Shown here in pieces: positions 12,850-24,694 of a DNA stretch of 64,000 nucleotides. Every line of letters begins with the position of its first letter. The stretch's first letter is position 1. The stretch is from Neodontobutis hainanensis. Lineage: Eukaryota > Chordata > Actinopteri > Gobiiformes > Odontobutidae. Location of the stretch: contig JALDNG010000005.1 in assembly GCA_024349245.1 (NCBI GenBank), positions 20,960,501 through 21,024,500 of the forward strand, read 5' to 3'. The notes beneath the pieces were generated by a model. It saw nothing but the letters and a program-made list of their open reading frames with translations, did no database searches and had not been told where the DNA came from. The translations under genes and the position numbers were made by a program.

Positions 12850-12959
12850 AAACCAGGACCAAACCAGGACTAAACCAGGACAAAACTAGGACAAAACTAG
12901 GACTAAACTAGGTCTAAACCATGACTAAACCAGATCTAAACCAGGTCTGAACCAGGTCT
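12850..12959. repeat. 11-bp minisatellite, about 10 units
   Basis: Ten consecutive 11-bp units with consensus AAACCAGGACT. Variants (AAACTAGG, GGTCT, CATGACT) increase toward the right end, so the left units are the most homogeneous. Confidence 0.9.
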
Positions 12960-15548
12960 GATCCATTGTGGAACATCTTTACAGTCTGGAAAAAGACACA
13001 TTCACTAGATTAGTACAAACACATTTATTATATTAAACAAATTTAATATAATTTATGATTTGTAATTTATATTTTATTGCCAGTAACTTGTAGAACATTG
13101 AGAAAAAGAATACCTTTGCAACAGCCAATAAACCAATCAGTATTTAGTGAGAGACTTGCAAAGAATAGTTACGAGCCTAAGCCATGGCAACAGTCTGATT
13201 GACACGGGTTGAGCGGGGCACTCGGGATGGAGACTTATCATTGAATACTTTTGAATACATTAAAACATTTTGTTGATTTATCTTATTTCTACCACAGTAT
13301 CCTTAATCTTCAACTTGGACTTTGTTTCAAAGATATAAATTGTGCCTCAATGAACAGTAAAAGTTCTGACCCTGTAACTTTACACCTCCTCAGACCACGC
13401 CTTTAAAATGTCAGTAGTAGAGATACATAAAGATGTAATGCTTCATTGGAAGTATAATTGTTTGAATTGAATTGAGTGAATTTGACCTAGAGACAAAGGG
13501 ACAGAGAAGAAGAATCTGAGTGAAAGTAATGAGGAAAGTTAGTGAGCCGATGATTGTTGCCTTTCTGAGTTTAGATCTTGATGCATAAATCTGCCTTTTT
13601 TGCTCCATTTTGTTTTCCAAACAGTCACATTTCTCTCAGAGGCTGATTGCTTGACACCAGACATCATTTGCATGTGAGCAGCCCAGCACACCTTGTTCTC
13701 TTCTAAAAATTCATCAAGGAAGTTCAGGAGAAAACAACTGCACTTTGCACAAGGCTCAGAAAATGCTTTGCCTCTAAATATCTGCAAAGTTCAACATTGA
13801 ATCTGAGAACTGATAAAAGTAATCAAAATAAAGAGCGCTATAGTCGAATATTACAGCTCTATGCTGAGATCAGTGCCATGGCTGTCCCAGTCTCTCTGCT
13901 CTACAACAACAAAAAGCATTGTTTGTAAAATAACATAAAAATAATAATGATAATGGAATAGATTTATTTTAAGCCATTTCCTGTGTACGGCCTCTCCAAA
14001 CACCACCAGGTATTCTCACACATTCATACACCTTTGCAGTGGCCTGCACTGCACTACAGTGTGGGATATTACATCCTCAGATGTCTGCCTAAAGCTGGCA
14101 TGTCCCAGTTTTCCAACAGCCTTGAATGCACCATCTGCACAAAAATCAGAACTGTCTGAAAGTGAGTCTTAGAAGTCATGTGATTTCAAAGAGCCTGGGT
14201 TTTATTTTGCATTTCCAAATAATTTATTTAATAAATGTTGTAAATTCCTTGACTGAATAAAGTGACTGTGAGAAATAAATTTGTACTAACAGTAATAATA
14301 CAGTAATCCCTAGGGCCCTGGCACCCCAACCCATGTTCAAAATGGTTTAGTTCACGTGCGGCCTGGTTGATTTAACCAAGCTACAGACGTACTGAGTGAC
14401 TGACAGCCCAAGGAGCAGGAGGGATCTGGCAGCAGCAGGCTCAGCCTCCAATCAGAAAAAGAGATGTCTTGCATCAAGAAAGTAAAATCTGTTCATCAAA
14501 AAAGAAAAGAAATTAATGAGAAGGAGAAAAGGTGTAATGAGGAAAAGCAGGTGAGTAGACTCCAAAACTGAGCTAGAATACTTTAAATTGTTGGCTAAGA
14601 TCAATAACAAAGGGAAAAGGGGAGAAAATGCCATTACTGCATATGCTGTCACTCAAACAGGCCATTTATGTTGTTTTTGCTAAATTAATTATGCAAATTA
14701 ACGCAGGGTCCTTATTTATAAATGCACAGCTTTGGAAAAAAAAAATTGATGTCAAAGACAGAATATTTTCCTCTCTAAGCAAATCTGCATTAGGGTTTAT
14801 CTCTAGGATATGTATAATATAAATGATGGACAAATTATTTTCCACCATTATAAAATATAGGCTAGAGCCTGCAGTAGCACTGTAGCATTATATAACACTG
14901 AGTTTAGTCAAAGTCACAGCAGTAGCAGGTCCTCCATCTTGTCCAGATGAAAGCTCTGAGGGTCTGAGACAAGGTGAGCTTATGCAGGCAGTTAAATAGG
15001 CTATAGACACGATTGATTTGGTTTAAGACCTGATCAGCAGTTTTGCAAGTTAAATGGTTTTCTTCTGAACATTTTCAACAATAACTATTCTTTTTGCAAA
15101 TAATAAAGATCAGATTTAAAATTATGTTTGTTGTGTTAATGATGTTAATGAAATGTTTCATATAATAAGCATATAATAATATTTTTACAATTTAATAAGC
15201 ATGCACTAAACAGAGTTCCAGACTGTTCTGTCTGTCCTTTGTCTAGTGCACTGACCCCAGTGTTAGATGTTAACACTGAGCCCAGGCAACACTGACTGCT
15301 CAATGAGCTGCTGCTTTACCAAATTAACCGCTAAATACTCGCAAGTCTGCAAATGTGCCAGAGTGCGTTCCCATTAGCAGTTCCTTTGAGCTAATGAAAG
15401 CATGTGCAGTGGGTCAGTGGGTTACCAGGAGTCTTTCCCTTAACCTACAGCCTAGGCAGGTGAATATAAGAGAGCTGAGCAGTTAAAACTGGCAACATCA
15501 CTGCTCCACAGCGAAAGGCTGAATCTTCTATTGACAGTCTGCTCTACG
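12960..15548. other. Unassigned DNA
   Basis: Nothing coding is supported. A GC-richer patch at 14,300-14,450 has no splice-bounded frame. Confidence 0.4.
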
Positions 15549-15680
15549 GCGGGCGGCAGTAGCTCAGTGGGTAAAACGGGCATCCTTCAACCGGAAGGTA
15601 GGCAGTTCGATTCTCACTCTCCCCAAAGTTCATATTGTCGTTGTGTCCTTGGGCAAAACTGCAATTTACTGATTCAGAAA
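15549..15680 (+). mobile_element. tRNA-derived SINE, 5' part
   Basis: The tRNA-like head GGCGGCAGTAGCTCAGTGGG carries an A-box-like segment, and GGCAGTTCGATTC is B-box-like. The body includes GTTGTGTCCTTGGGCAAAAC. This is the teleost tRNA-SINE type found in cichlids and other percomorphs (ROn-1/AFC-like). The 3' half is missing: after about 15,680 the sequence changes to a LINE tail. The extra body and lack of cloverleaf pairing rule out a functional tRNA. Confidence 0.75.
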
Positions 15681-15699
15681 GAAGGGCAATTGTCGCCTC

Positions 15700-16172
15700 C
15701 ATCTTCTGAGGAGTCTTTTTATGACTCTGTGGTAGCCTCCGTTATCCACTACGCTGTGGTCTGCTGGGGGCAGGCAGCACAGGCCGGGATAGGAAGTGAC
15801 TAAACAAGCTGGTCAGGAGGACCAGCTCTGTCCTGGGCTGCCAGCTGGACCCGACCGTGGAGGTAGGTGAAAGGAGGAAGCTGACATCCATCAGAGACAA
15901 CAGCTCTCAGTCCCTGCATCAGACTGTGGAGGCTCTGAGCAGCTCCTTCAGCATCTGAGACACCCTCAGAGCAGGAAGTTTAATTTAACCTTCATATTTT
16001 ACTCTTTTTAAAATGCTGCTGAGATTGTATATACATTATATTGTATATTACATACATATATTGTGTAAACATTTTTCTATTGCATGCACATCTTTACATG
16101 TCTGTGAGCTGCTGTACAATTTTCCCTCTGTGGGATCAGTAGTCCTATCTTATCTTATCTTATCTTATCTTG
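15700..16172 (+). mobile_element. 3' end of a non-LTR retrotransposon with TATCT tail
   Basis: Broken frames encode a LINE reverse-transcriptase C-terminal region: YDSVVASVIHYAVVCWG, then LVRR..S.LGCQLDP, GERRKLTSIRDNSSQSLHQT and VEALSSSFS. This is typical of the teleost family with SVVASVxxxAVVCWG. The 3' end is about 5.5 copies of TATCT (16,145-16,172). The 5' end is truncated and abuts the SINE head on its left. Confidence 0.7.
16145..16172 (+). repeat. (TATCT)n tail repeat
   Basis: Tandem TATCT pentamers forming the 3' terminus of the adjacent LINE fragment. Confidence 0.85.
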
Positions 16173-18119
16173 TCTTGTTGCTTAAGCAAAATGTAAATAG
16201 TTCATAAATCTCTTTCAGGAAAAGTTTTGACTGATGTCCTATATTTTACTACATACTATAACATTTTACACAATGCATCTTTGAGAAGAAATCCCAGATA
16301 TTTCAAGAATGCCCAAATCCAGTGGTAAAACATCAAATTTGTTGTGTTCACTTTGTGTCTGGTGGTGGACTTTTGGGTAAAATGCTCAGACTTTTTATAT
16401 TAATTGGCCATATTGGTCGGCAACAAGCGAGTAGCGTTAAAGTATGCCTGTAGAATAAACTACATGGGCAGTTACATTGAGACGCATTTGTTTTTTTTAC
16501 CCTGAGAGATGAAGAGTGAAATGTTGCTTCCAGAAGGCAATACTCTGAATGATGAATGTGATTAGCTGCAGAGATGACACAAAACAACAGTAAACATGGT
16601 GTCCCTGGCTCTAGAAGGCTAGACCCATCTATCCTCCGGACACATCTCTGCAGCCACTCTGACAGAAAATTGATCAGACACAAATGTCAAACGTGACGCT
16701 CGGATATGGGTTTAGCTTGTTCATCCATCTGTAAATAAAAACTGCATTAGCTTTCTCTGTTGGCTTAGTGGGTACAGAGGCAGGAGGAGGAGCAGCTGAA
16801 CAAAGAGGAGGAGTGTCATGGCTCTACATCTAAACCAGTGAGATCCATAGATATCTGAGAGGTTTCTTTGTTTCTGTAAACTAAGGGCGCTCTCACAAGT
16901 GTACTGTTTGGTCCGGACTTTCAGACTTTCCCGTTAGGTTTGAAGGGGTTGTGGTTCCAAACAAACAGTTGCTCTTTGATCTCAGTGAAGACCAAACTGA
17001 ACCCAGCTCAGGTCGTTTAGCACGTTTGCCATCAGGTTGGGCTTTCGGGAAAACAGTTTGTCTGTTTAAAAACAGATAAAACACATTATTTTGTTGAATG
17101 TTTTGTATGGCTGTATTTTTCTTGCTACTCTACGACAGAAGCCTCTTGTAAATCCAACCTAAAAAATCCACTTTTAAAAACTATAGTGTGAAAGCTAACA
17201 TTACTGAACCAAAAGAATACTGCGTAGCAATTCCTTCTTAGTGCAGGCCTTGGTGCAGATTTTCAGGAGAAAACACCCTTACAGAATCTGGAAACATTAG
17301 AATTACACATTTAAAATGGAAAAGTTGAGCTTGACCACATTAAAGACAAACAGAAACACACATACTGTAAAAACAGGAAAATATTACACTATGAAATGTT
17401 AAAATGTTCTTTTTTTCTCTAAAAGTAGAACAAGAGCCAGAGCCTATACTACTCAAGCTCCTCTGCTGTGGAACCTAATTCCAAACCATTTACTTTTAAA
17501 AATTCCTTTTTGATAAAGCTTATATTAAGCTGTCTTATGCTAGCCCCTAGTTATGCTGCTGTAGATTGACAGTGTATCCCCCATGATGCACTAAATAAGT
17601 AAAATCAATTGAAATAGAAAGGTCATTCTTTTCAGTTATTCTGGTGTTAAGATACATTCAACTTTTTGCAAATAGATTCAGATTTCACTTCCGGCTTGAC
17701 TAAAGTGCATCTTCTGGCCTAAAAGATGCTTTGGCTTTCACTATGTCATATCAACACAATGACTCAGCTTTACCATCTCCGCTACTGCAAATTCTCAGGA
17801 TCATGCTACTTACTCTTATGAGATTTAGTTGATTATTTATTTCTTTGCAGTTGTTGTAATAGAGTCTCTTCTGAGAAACACCTCAGGGACCAGATGGTAT
17901 GTGCCAACACTTTTATTAGATGGGAGCCACATCCACATCCTTTTATCCATTAGGTGAGTAACAGCACAAAACATTATTGTAAAATTAAAGGAGAAGTAAT
18001 AAGTAAGTTGTCCAGTGTTGTGTCAGTTAACATGGATCCGCCAGCCCCTCTGCTTTCTGGCAAATGGAGGTTACAGTATCACATCTGCGCCTGTCAAATC
18101 AGAGGCAGGATATATTAAT
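16173..18119. other. Unassigned DNA
   Basis: No exon or element is supported. The 111-codon minus frame at 16,348-16,683 has no recognisable domain. Confidence 0.4.
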
Positions 18120-18405
18120 AGGAGGTCTGTGCACAGATATATGGTAAATGGTAAAATGCCTTTCTGTACCCTTGTCAGGAACCCAAAGGGCTTTACATGA
18201 TGCTTCCATTCACCCCATTCACACACATTCACACCTGGGGCAGACAGAGAGGGGGACTGCCAGTGCCACAGACACTGGAGGCAAGGTGGTTTAAGTGTCT
18301 TGCCCAAGGACACAACAACAGTATGAATTGGGGAGAGCGGGAATCTGACCGCCAACCTTCCGGTCATAGGATAACAGCTCTACCACTGAAGTCCAGCTTA
18401 ATTAA
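18120..18405 (-). mobile_element. tRNA-derived SINE, near full length
   Basis: On the minus strand, AGTGGTAGAGCTGTTATCC is the A-box head and GACCGGAAGGTTGGCGGTCA lies in the B-box region. The body reads TGTCCTTGGGCAAGACACTT, then GGTGTGAATGTGTGTGAATG and TGTAAAGCCCTTTGGGT, ending near ACCATTTACCAT. Same family as 15,549-15,680 and 63,049-63,195. It would be transcribed by RNA polymerase III and mobilised by a partner LINE, but divergence suggests it is inactive. Confidence 0.8.
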
Positions 18406-20820
18406 GCACTGAAAATATGACAATGTACCAAAAACACACAATGTTAAAAACATCAGAACCCATTTCCTTTTACACTTAGCCCAGATGTGATCATAGATGA
18501 TTGGGTTTCAGAACAGTGAGAAAGTCCAGCCGAGGCTTGACTCACCAAACTCTAACCACGTAAAATCCATTTATTCAGGACGGATGTTTCTAGTTGCTTT
18601 CTGTAAATGAATGTAAAAGGCAATTTGTATCACTGCATGAGAAATTGTATGTAAACAGTAAAATGCTCTACTAAGTGTTTGATGTAAGACAGGTAAAGTT
18701 ATTCAATTTCTACCACTTACAGCTCATCTGCATTTTATAAAATGATAAACTTAAGACTTATGCTATTAGCTGTGAAACAGAGGGTGGTGAGAAGAATTGT
18801 GTTGCTATTTCAAATCGAGACAGACACAAGCTACAACAAATAATATGTATCAGTTTGTCCTGCCATAGACTCCAAATTAACCAAAAATAATTTAGGCCTA
18901 TAAAGGTCAGCAAAACATGAGTAGCTAAAGTGACTTTCTTTGCTTTCAACTGATACAGCTCTGTATGAATCCTCGTTTAGGGCTGGGAACAGAAATGACT
19001 CACAGCTCATTTGTGTGAATGTGTAATTAACATTGCAGGCCACAAGTCCTATGTAATGACAGCACAAGGCAGAGTAAGCAATCCAACTGTCCAATTTTAA
19101 GCAGTGCAGCTCAAACAGTCCCTGCCAGAAACCGTGTCTAACCCCCTCGCCGTTACATCATCAACAGAAACCTGCCCTAGACCTACTGCAGGGGAAAGCT
19201 GCTCCAATGACTCAATCTCAACCCTTCTCCTGGAACAGTTCTCTGGATTAAATTCACACCTAATTTAATTCCTTTCTGTGCATTTAATCAGACAGTATGT
19301 TTTATAAAAGCTCTACAGAACAACATAAATATAAATATATTTAATCCTTGCAGTGACAGCTGATGTTTGACTCCCACATTTCTCTTTTCTGTTACGCAAC
19401 ATTTGCAAACCACTTCACACAGCAGCACTAAGGCCAGAGCTTCCCACACTCGCTTTAGAGTTGCACAATAGGCACACAATAACTGGAAGAATTCTCAGCT
19501 TACATTATTCATAAACCCCTATTTTTCAGATGGTTTTCTAAACTCATTATGCTTCACAGTCATTTTCATTTTGTCATCTTTATTTAATCACAGAGCAGCT
19601 CACTCACAAGAGCATTTTATTAACAAACAAAACAAGCTGTTAGCGTATGACTCTGACTTCACTGACTGTGATTTCACATTATATTTCTCTTCAATAAAAT
19701 GTTATTGTTGTTGAAAAACAGCTTTGCATTGAAAATCTTTTCCAAATATAAGCTTCTTTGACTGAATCTCTCAAACCCACTCCATCAGTCTGACTCTGTG
19801 GGTGCAGAAAAATGTAGAAATAAAAGAAAAATAATAAAAACACTCTCACAGTCGATGTACTCCTCAATATGTGACATCGTTTATCCTAATGGTGCATTGA
19901 GCCACACACTGCATCTGCACAAAAACAAAATACCTTTGCAAGTGGAGCATATATTTTTTGAAAAGTGCTCTGTAGAAACAATAAGACTTTTTGCAACGAC
20001 TATAGTCGACTTAAGACTTAAGTGCCCTTAAGAGCTCCCACACAAAATTGTAATCTGTCAAACAAGGTCAAGTAAACAAACAAAGGAGTGTTGAGTCTGT
20101 GGTAAAAATAAGAAAAAATAGCTACAAAATTAATAGTATTTGACTAAAGTGAATTTTTGATGGCTCAAAACCATCACCACTGATGTACAAACAACGTAAA
20201 AAATACAATATACAGTATTTACTGTGCAAAATGTCAGTCAAAGACATGAAGGTTTACCATGTATTTACAGAAACTGAGTGTCAAGGTTTAGTGTCCAATT
20301 CATAAAAAATATATAAACATAGCAGTATATGACAGAGAAAACAGCAACTAATCCAAACAGCATTCAAAATGCTCAGAAGCAGTGATGGAGTATGCAGTCC
20401 AGGACTCTGACTTGGCCTCAATTTTGGTACTTTTTTTGGTACTATATTTAACACTGATTTCTGTAAAATGGAGGACAAATGAGCCATGAAACTGTCAAAG
20501 ACAGATGATCAGGAGCTTGTAGATACACAGATTCTGATTATTCAGCACTGTGAAGACCTTACAACACTGTATACAACCTCTGCATTAATTCAACATGTGT
20601 GCAACCATAGCAACTGGCTGGATGTTGAAGCTGATTCAAAAGGTGTTGATGTTAAGGTTAAATAAATGAATATTATCTGTAATATCTAAAGTTTGTAGCA
20701 TCTCGCTTACTGTGTGTCATCTCAATGTAATATGGTAAAAATACATCATACATTTTTGAAAAGTAGCACACATGTAAAAGAAGATTAAAAAATGTTAAAA
20801 TCCACTGGCCACATTTAAAT
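18406..20820. other. Unassigned DNA
   Basis: No feature is supported. Sequence is AT-rich with short open frames only. Confidence 0.4.
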
Positions 20821-20872
20821 TCAAAGATCCCTTTTCCATATCCCGCTCAAAGATCCCTTTTCCATGTCCCGC
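20821..20872. repeat. 26-bp tandem duplication
   Basis: Two adjacent copies of TCAAAGATCCCTTTTCCAT... of 26 bp each (20,821-20,846 and 20,847-20,872), differing by one base (ATA versus ATG). Confidence 0.9.
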
Positions 20873-22939
20873 AGTACCTTTGAGTTTGCTTAAACCACAA
20901 GGAATGAGGAAACCACATGTTGCTTGGCAGCTATTCAGTTGAACCTCTCTCAAACATTTTATTCACTCTGTGCAAGGGGACCAACTTGAAAAGACTGTAA
21001 ATGGATTTGCGGAGCAAGGATATCCTGCATAAGCTGGCGATATTGAAGGATGTCATTCATATCCAGATAATTGCTACGAAGGAGGGCCCAACCTCCTGTT
21101 ACAACAAAAAAGGATGGTATTTGAAAGTACTGCAGTGTTGTCAACCACAATTTCTGGTGAGCTTCTGCATTATTCTGTTTTAATTTGCTTTACAGGTTTT
21201 TTTCTCTGTGGCATTGCTCCTTTCTGTGCCTCTAAACTGGGAGTGTGCTGACCACTTTCCAATAGAAAATATATGTTACCCAGAGGCATTTACAAAATAA
21301 TGAACTGTTCCTTTAAATTAAATCATAAATAGCTGCTGATATCAGTTTGACATTTGCACTTGTTTGAACATTCTTTATGACTCCTTAAGCAAAAATCCCA
21401 TAAACAAATTTCTGTAACTGTATGGCACATAATACAAAGTCATTATTATGATTGTTATTTAACATTGTTAAAGCCACCATCTTCACACCTTTTATCTCAC
21501 TGCATGAATAACAGTAATCCTGTTCTTGTGGTGTTTGTTTGGGCAAATCAGGCAGTAGTGTTTTTTTTTCACAAGAACACTTTAGACGGGGTAGCTTTTG
21601 TCCATCCATAGGTGCCATAATCCACATGCAGCTGCTACTGGACACAGCGCTATATAGCACAGACAAGTAACAGAGGAAAATACCAAAAGGTATGTCGAGC
21701 ATTTATTTAGCTCTCCCCAATGCTAACCCAAGTAGGCATCTGAATGTAGGTTTGAAGGTGAAAACAAGTTGTTCCTAATCCAAAAGGACTTACTCAGGTA
21801 TGAGTTTAGCTTATGCGAGAGTTGTATTCCATATCGATCAGATAAAGTGGTTTAACCTGGTACTACAGTGATTGGACAAGAGCTGATGAAACAGTTTTCA
21901 GATAAACAAGATATCAACCGGTCAGAAATATGTAGTAACATTCATTCATAATGTCTTTCAAAGCTTCAGGTCCATCATAAACATACACAACCACACACAA
22001 ACTTTACCTCATGGGCTTCACCAAACACACTCCTGTCACTCACACTCAGCATCACACACTTGCCCTTTCCTGTTGCCCTGCCCCACTTTCCTTCCCAAAG
22101 CAACTTCAACCATTCAAACTAACAGGCCTAACCGTTGCCAAAAACATCTATACCATAATCAAATATTGAGACAAAACAAAACTTTCAATCCCTTACTTGC
22201 TCCAATAGTAACACATCACTGTACTTTAATAAAACTATCCGCATTTCTTATGGACTATCTCGGACAATCACCTCTCCTTGTAATCGTACTTTGTGTCCCG
22301 GATAAGGTTTTGAGCAGCAAACTCACTCAAATAAATCCTGGCTCTATCCAACTTGTTTTGTAGTACAGACCTCTGAATCAGCACGAATAGAGCCGAGGCA
22401 GTGGGATCAGGTCCAGCTCTAGCCCTGTTTGTATAGAGCCATTCAGCACCTCATTAGGATCAGTGCGAGACAGCTCACTACAGGAGCGCTCTGTCTAACT
22501 GGAGTCAGTGTGGCAGGGTTTTTCAAAGACACTGAACAAGGAGATTAATGCTATTTGTTTTAGCATAAACAAGGACAAGCTGAGAAACACTGAAAAAGCA
22601 CTGTCAATAGCACTGACAAACATTCGGACATGTCTTTTGAAAGTCTCTGTGCTGAATTAGACTTTAGACAAGCACCGCTAAAGACAAGCAAGTGTGCTTT
22701 GCTAAATGGCAGCTGAAAGGCAACACCAGGCGTCCTAATCTGTGGACTGGAGTGTTTGGCAGCGTTGTGTCCTGTTGGCTGAGCGCTCAGTGAGAGTGCA
22801 GTAGGCAAACTGTTATCAATCATGGCATGAATTATAAAGGAGGCTCTCATTATCGCTGCCAATGTACAAAACAAAACGAGGAAATACATTGATTCAAGGC
22901 AAGAGAATGACTGAACAATGAACTGTTTTTTGATGAAGG
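20873..22939. other. Unassigned DNA, possibly with conserved non-coding blocks
   Basis: No exon or mobile element is recognised. The stretch 22,370-22,880 has more balanced composition than its surroundings, but conservation cannot be assessed from one sequence. Confidence 0.35.
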
Positions 22940-22947
22940 GCAGGAAC
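22940..22947 (+). repeat. Target-site duplication of outer hAT (left)
   Basis: GCAGGAAC, identical to the 8 bp at 24,687-24,694, directly abuts the terminal inverted repeat TAGGGTGACCACC. Confidence 0.92.
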
Positions 22948-24686
22948 TAGGGTGACCACCCGTCCCGCGTAGCGCGTGCTTGCACAGCGTTTGAAGCCGA
23001 ATTTACGCGTCCCGCAATTTGAGACCGTGTCACGCATAATCAGGTCTTGCTCCAAAAAAAGTCTATACCAGCGGTCCCTAACCCCCGGACCGCAGACCGG
23101 TCCGTGGGTCATTTGGTACCGGGCCGCAGAGAATAAATAAACAACTTACATTATTTCCGTTTTATATATTATCTGAGCCTGAACAATGTTTTATTTTGAA
23201 AACTGACCGGATTCCCTCTATTACATTCCTCGACTCACTCTTGACGCTTGTCCCGGTCACGTGATACGTAGCCGCTAAAGTGAAACCCCAAAGCTAACGT
23301 TAGTCTTTGTAAAGTTTCTTCTCAAAAGGAGAAAAGACCCAGTGAGGAGACAGAAGAACAGCATACTAATTCCAAGAGAAAGTAAGTGACATTTAACAGA
23401 CAATACCAAGAGTCCTACTTAAAATATAAATTTATAGACAGGTGATTCTGCAGAATATGCGGCCGGCTCTAATGAGGCAATGAAGCCTTCAAAACTGCTT
23501 AATAAACTGCACGTGTATTAGTATATTTAGAAAATATTACAGTTCTTATAGCTTGTCTGATTTTATTTTGTGTATTTATCCGCCACACTTTAAAGGCCGG
23601 TCCGTGAAAATATTGTCTGACATTGAACTGGTCCGTGGCACATAAAAGGTTGAGGACCGCTGCTCTATACCATCGAGCCCCAGGCAGCCACATGAACATT
23701 CCTCGACAGTTCAGCACGCTGTTTCCACACCCACCCCAACTCTTTCGTTGTTGCCATGACAGCGCACGCACGTGCATACCAGACACGCTGGCAGTGAACT
23801 TTTAGATGCCGCTTTGCAATTTGAAAAATGGAGTCTGAAGCACGGAATACAAGTTCAAGAAGAAACCTGAAGGTAAGAAACCTAGTTATGTAAAACCCCA
23901 TTTGTCTAAAATGAAGTTTGATTGATTTTGAACATTGGTGGACTGTCTACAGGGGGGCAAATGTGTCACTTTTAGAAAACGGTAGCCTTTTAGGTCAAAA
24001 TATGTCATTGTTTTGCATTGGATTGTATCTTGGCACCTTTTTGCATTGTTGTCACCTTGTGATGGTGATGGGTTTGCACTCCTCTGTCTATACTGAAAAA
24101 ACATTTGGAAGCTTATCATAAAAATGAATGTTGCTTTAAATCGGTCTCTTATTTTTCTTCCTTATTTGATTCAGATGCTGGTGAAAAGGTTTTAGTCCTA
24201 AAGGTGTCCCCAAAGTTTTTTTTCCTGTGCCTGCCTTGCAAGTTCACCATCCTTCCTTCTCGTTCCGTAAGCCTCTGGAGTTGTGAGTTAAGACTTTTTT
24301 TTTAAACTGTTCCTGTGGGGTTGAGCAACTACAAGTCCTGTTAATCCTATAATTTTATATTATAATTGATTTAAAGTGAATATATTGTAATGAAAAATAA
24401 AAGTAAATTGTAAGTGGAAGTGCATCTGTCACTTCATTGAATGTTCAAAATATTATGTTAAGAAAACACTTTGGTTGGCCTATTCATGAGCATACATCAG
24501 GTATTATGCATGTTTAGGGGAATAGGGCAATAATAAGAGACCATGTAAGGTGCTATGTGCTAGAAACCACAATCAGTGAGTCTGCCCGTGGGGTGGGGGC
24601 ACCGCCGCGCCAGGCAGTGTCCCACATTGTCCCTCAGAAACATACCCCTTGTCCCCCCTTGGGCTTAATAGCAGGTGGTCACCCTA
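22948..24686. mobile_element. hAT-superfamily transposon remnant, outer element
   Basis: Terminal inverted repeats are TAGGGTGACCACCCG (left) and CAGGTGGTCACCCTA (right, inverted), bounded by a perfect 8-bp duplication GCAGGAAC. TAGGGTGACCA-type ends with 8-bp duplications are typical of vertebrate hAT elements. No intact transposase remains. An ATG at 23,828 opens a short reading MESEARNTSSRRNLK followed by GTAAGA, possibly a remnant first exon. A second, 594-bp hAT sits at 23,069-23,662, so about 1,140 bp belong to the outer copy. Confidence 0.88.
23069..23662. mobile_element. Non-autonomous hAT transposon nested in the outer hAT
   Basis: The left end CAGCGGTCCCTAACCCCCGG and the right end, inverted, CAGCGGTCCTCAACC are terminal inverted repeats of the common fish/vertebrate CAGxGGTCCCCAACC type. 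GTCTATAC (23,061-23,068) and CTCTATAC (23,663-23,670) are the 8-bp target duplication, 7 of 8 identical. At 594 bp with no long frame it depended on a transposase supplied elsewhere. Confidence 0.9.
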
Positions 24687-24694
24687 GCAGGAAC
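24687..24694 (+). repeat. Target-site duplication of outer hAT (right)
   Basis: GCAGGAAC, the exact partner of 22,940-22,947. Confidence 0.92.

Noticed and set aside
15549..15620. Functional tRNA gene
   Set aside because: A- and B-box-like motifs are present but no cloverleaf pairing, and the sequence continues into a SINE body.
20959..21183. Overlapping ORFs on both strands near 21.0-21.2 kb
   Set aside because: No domain could be recognised in either direction and splice context was weak.
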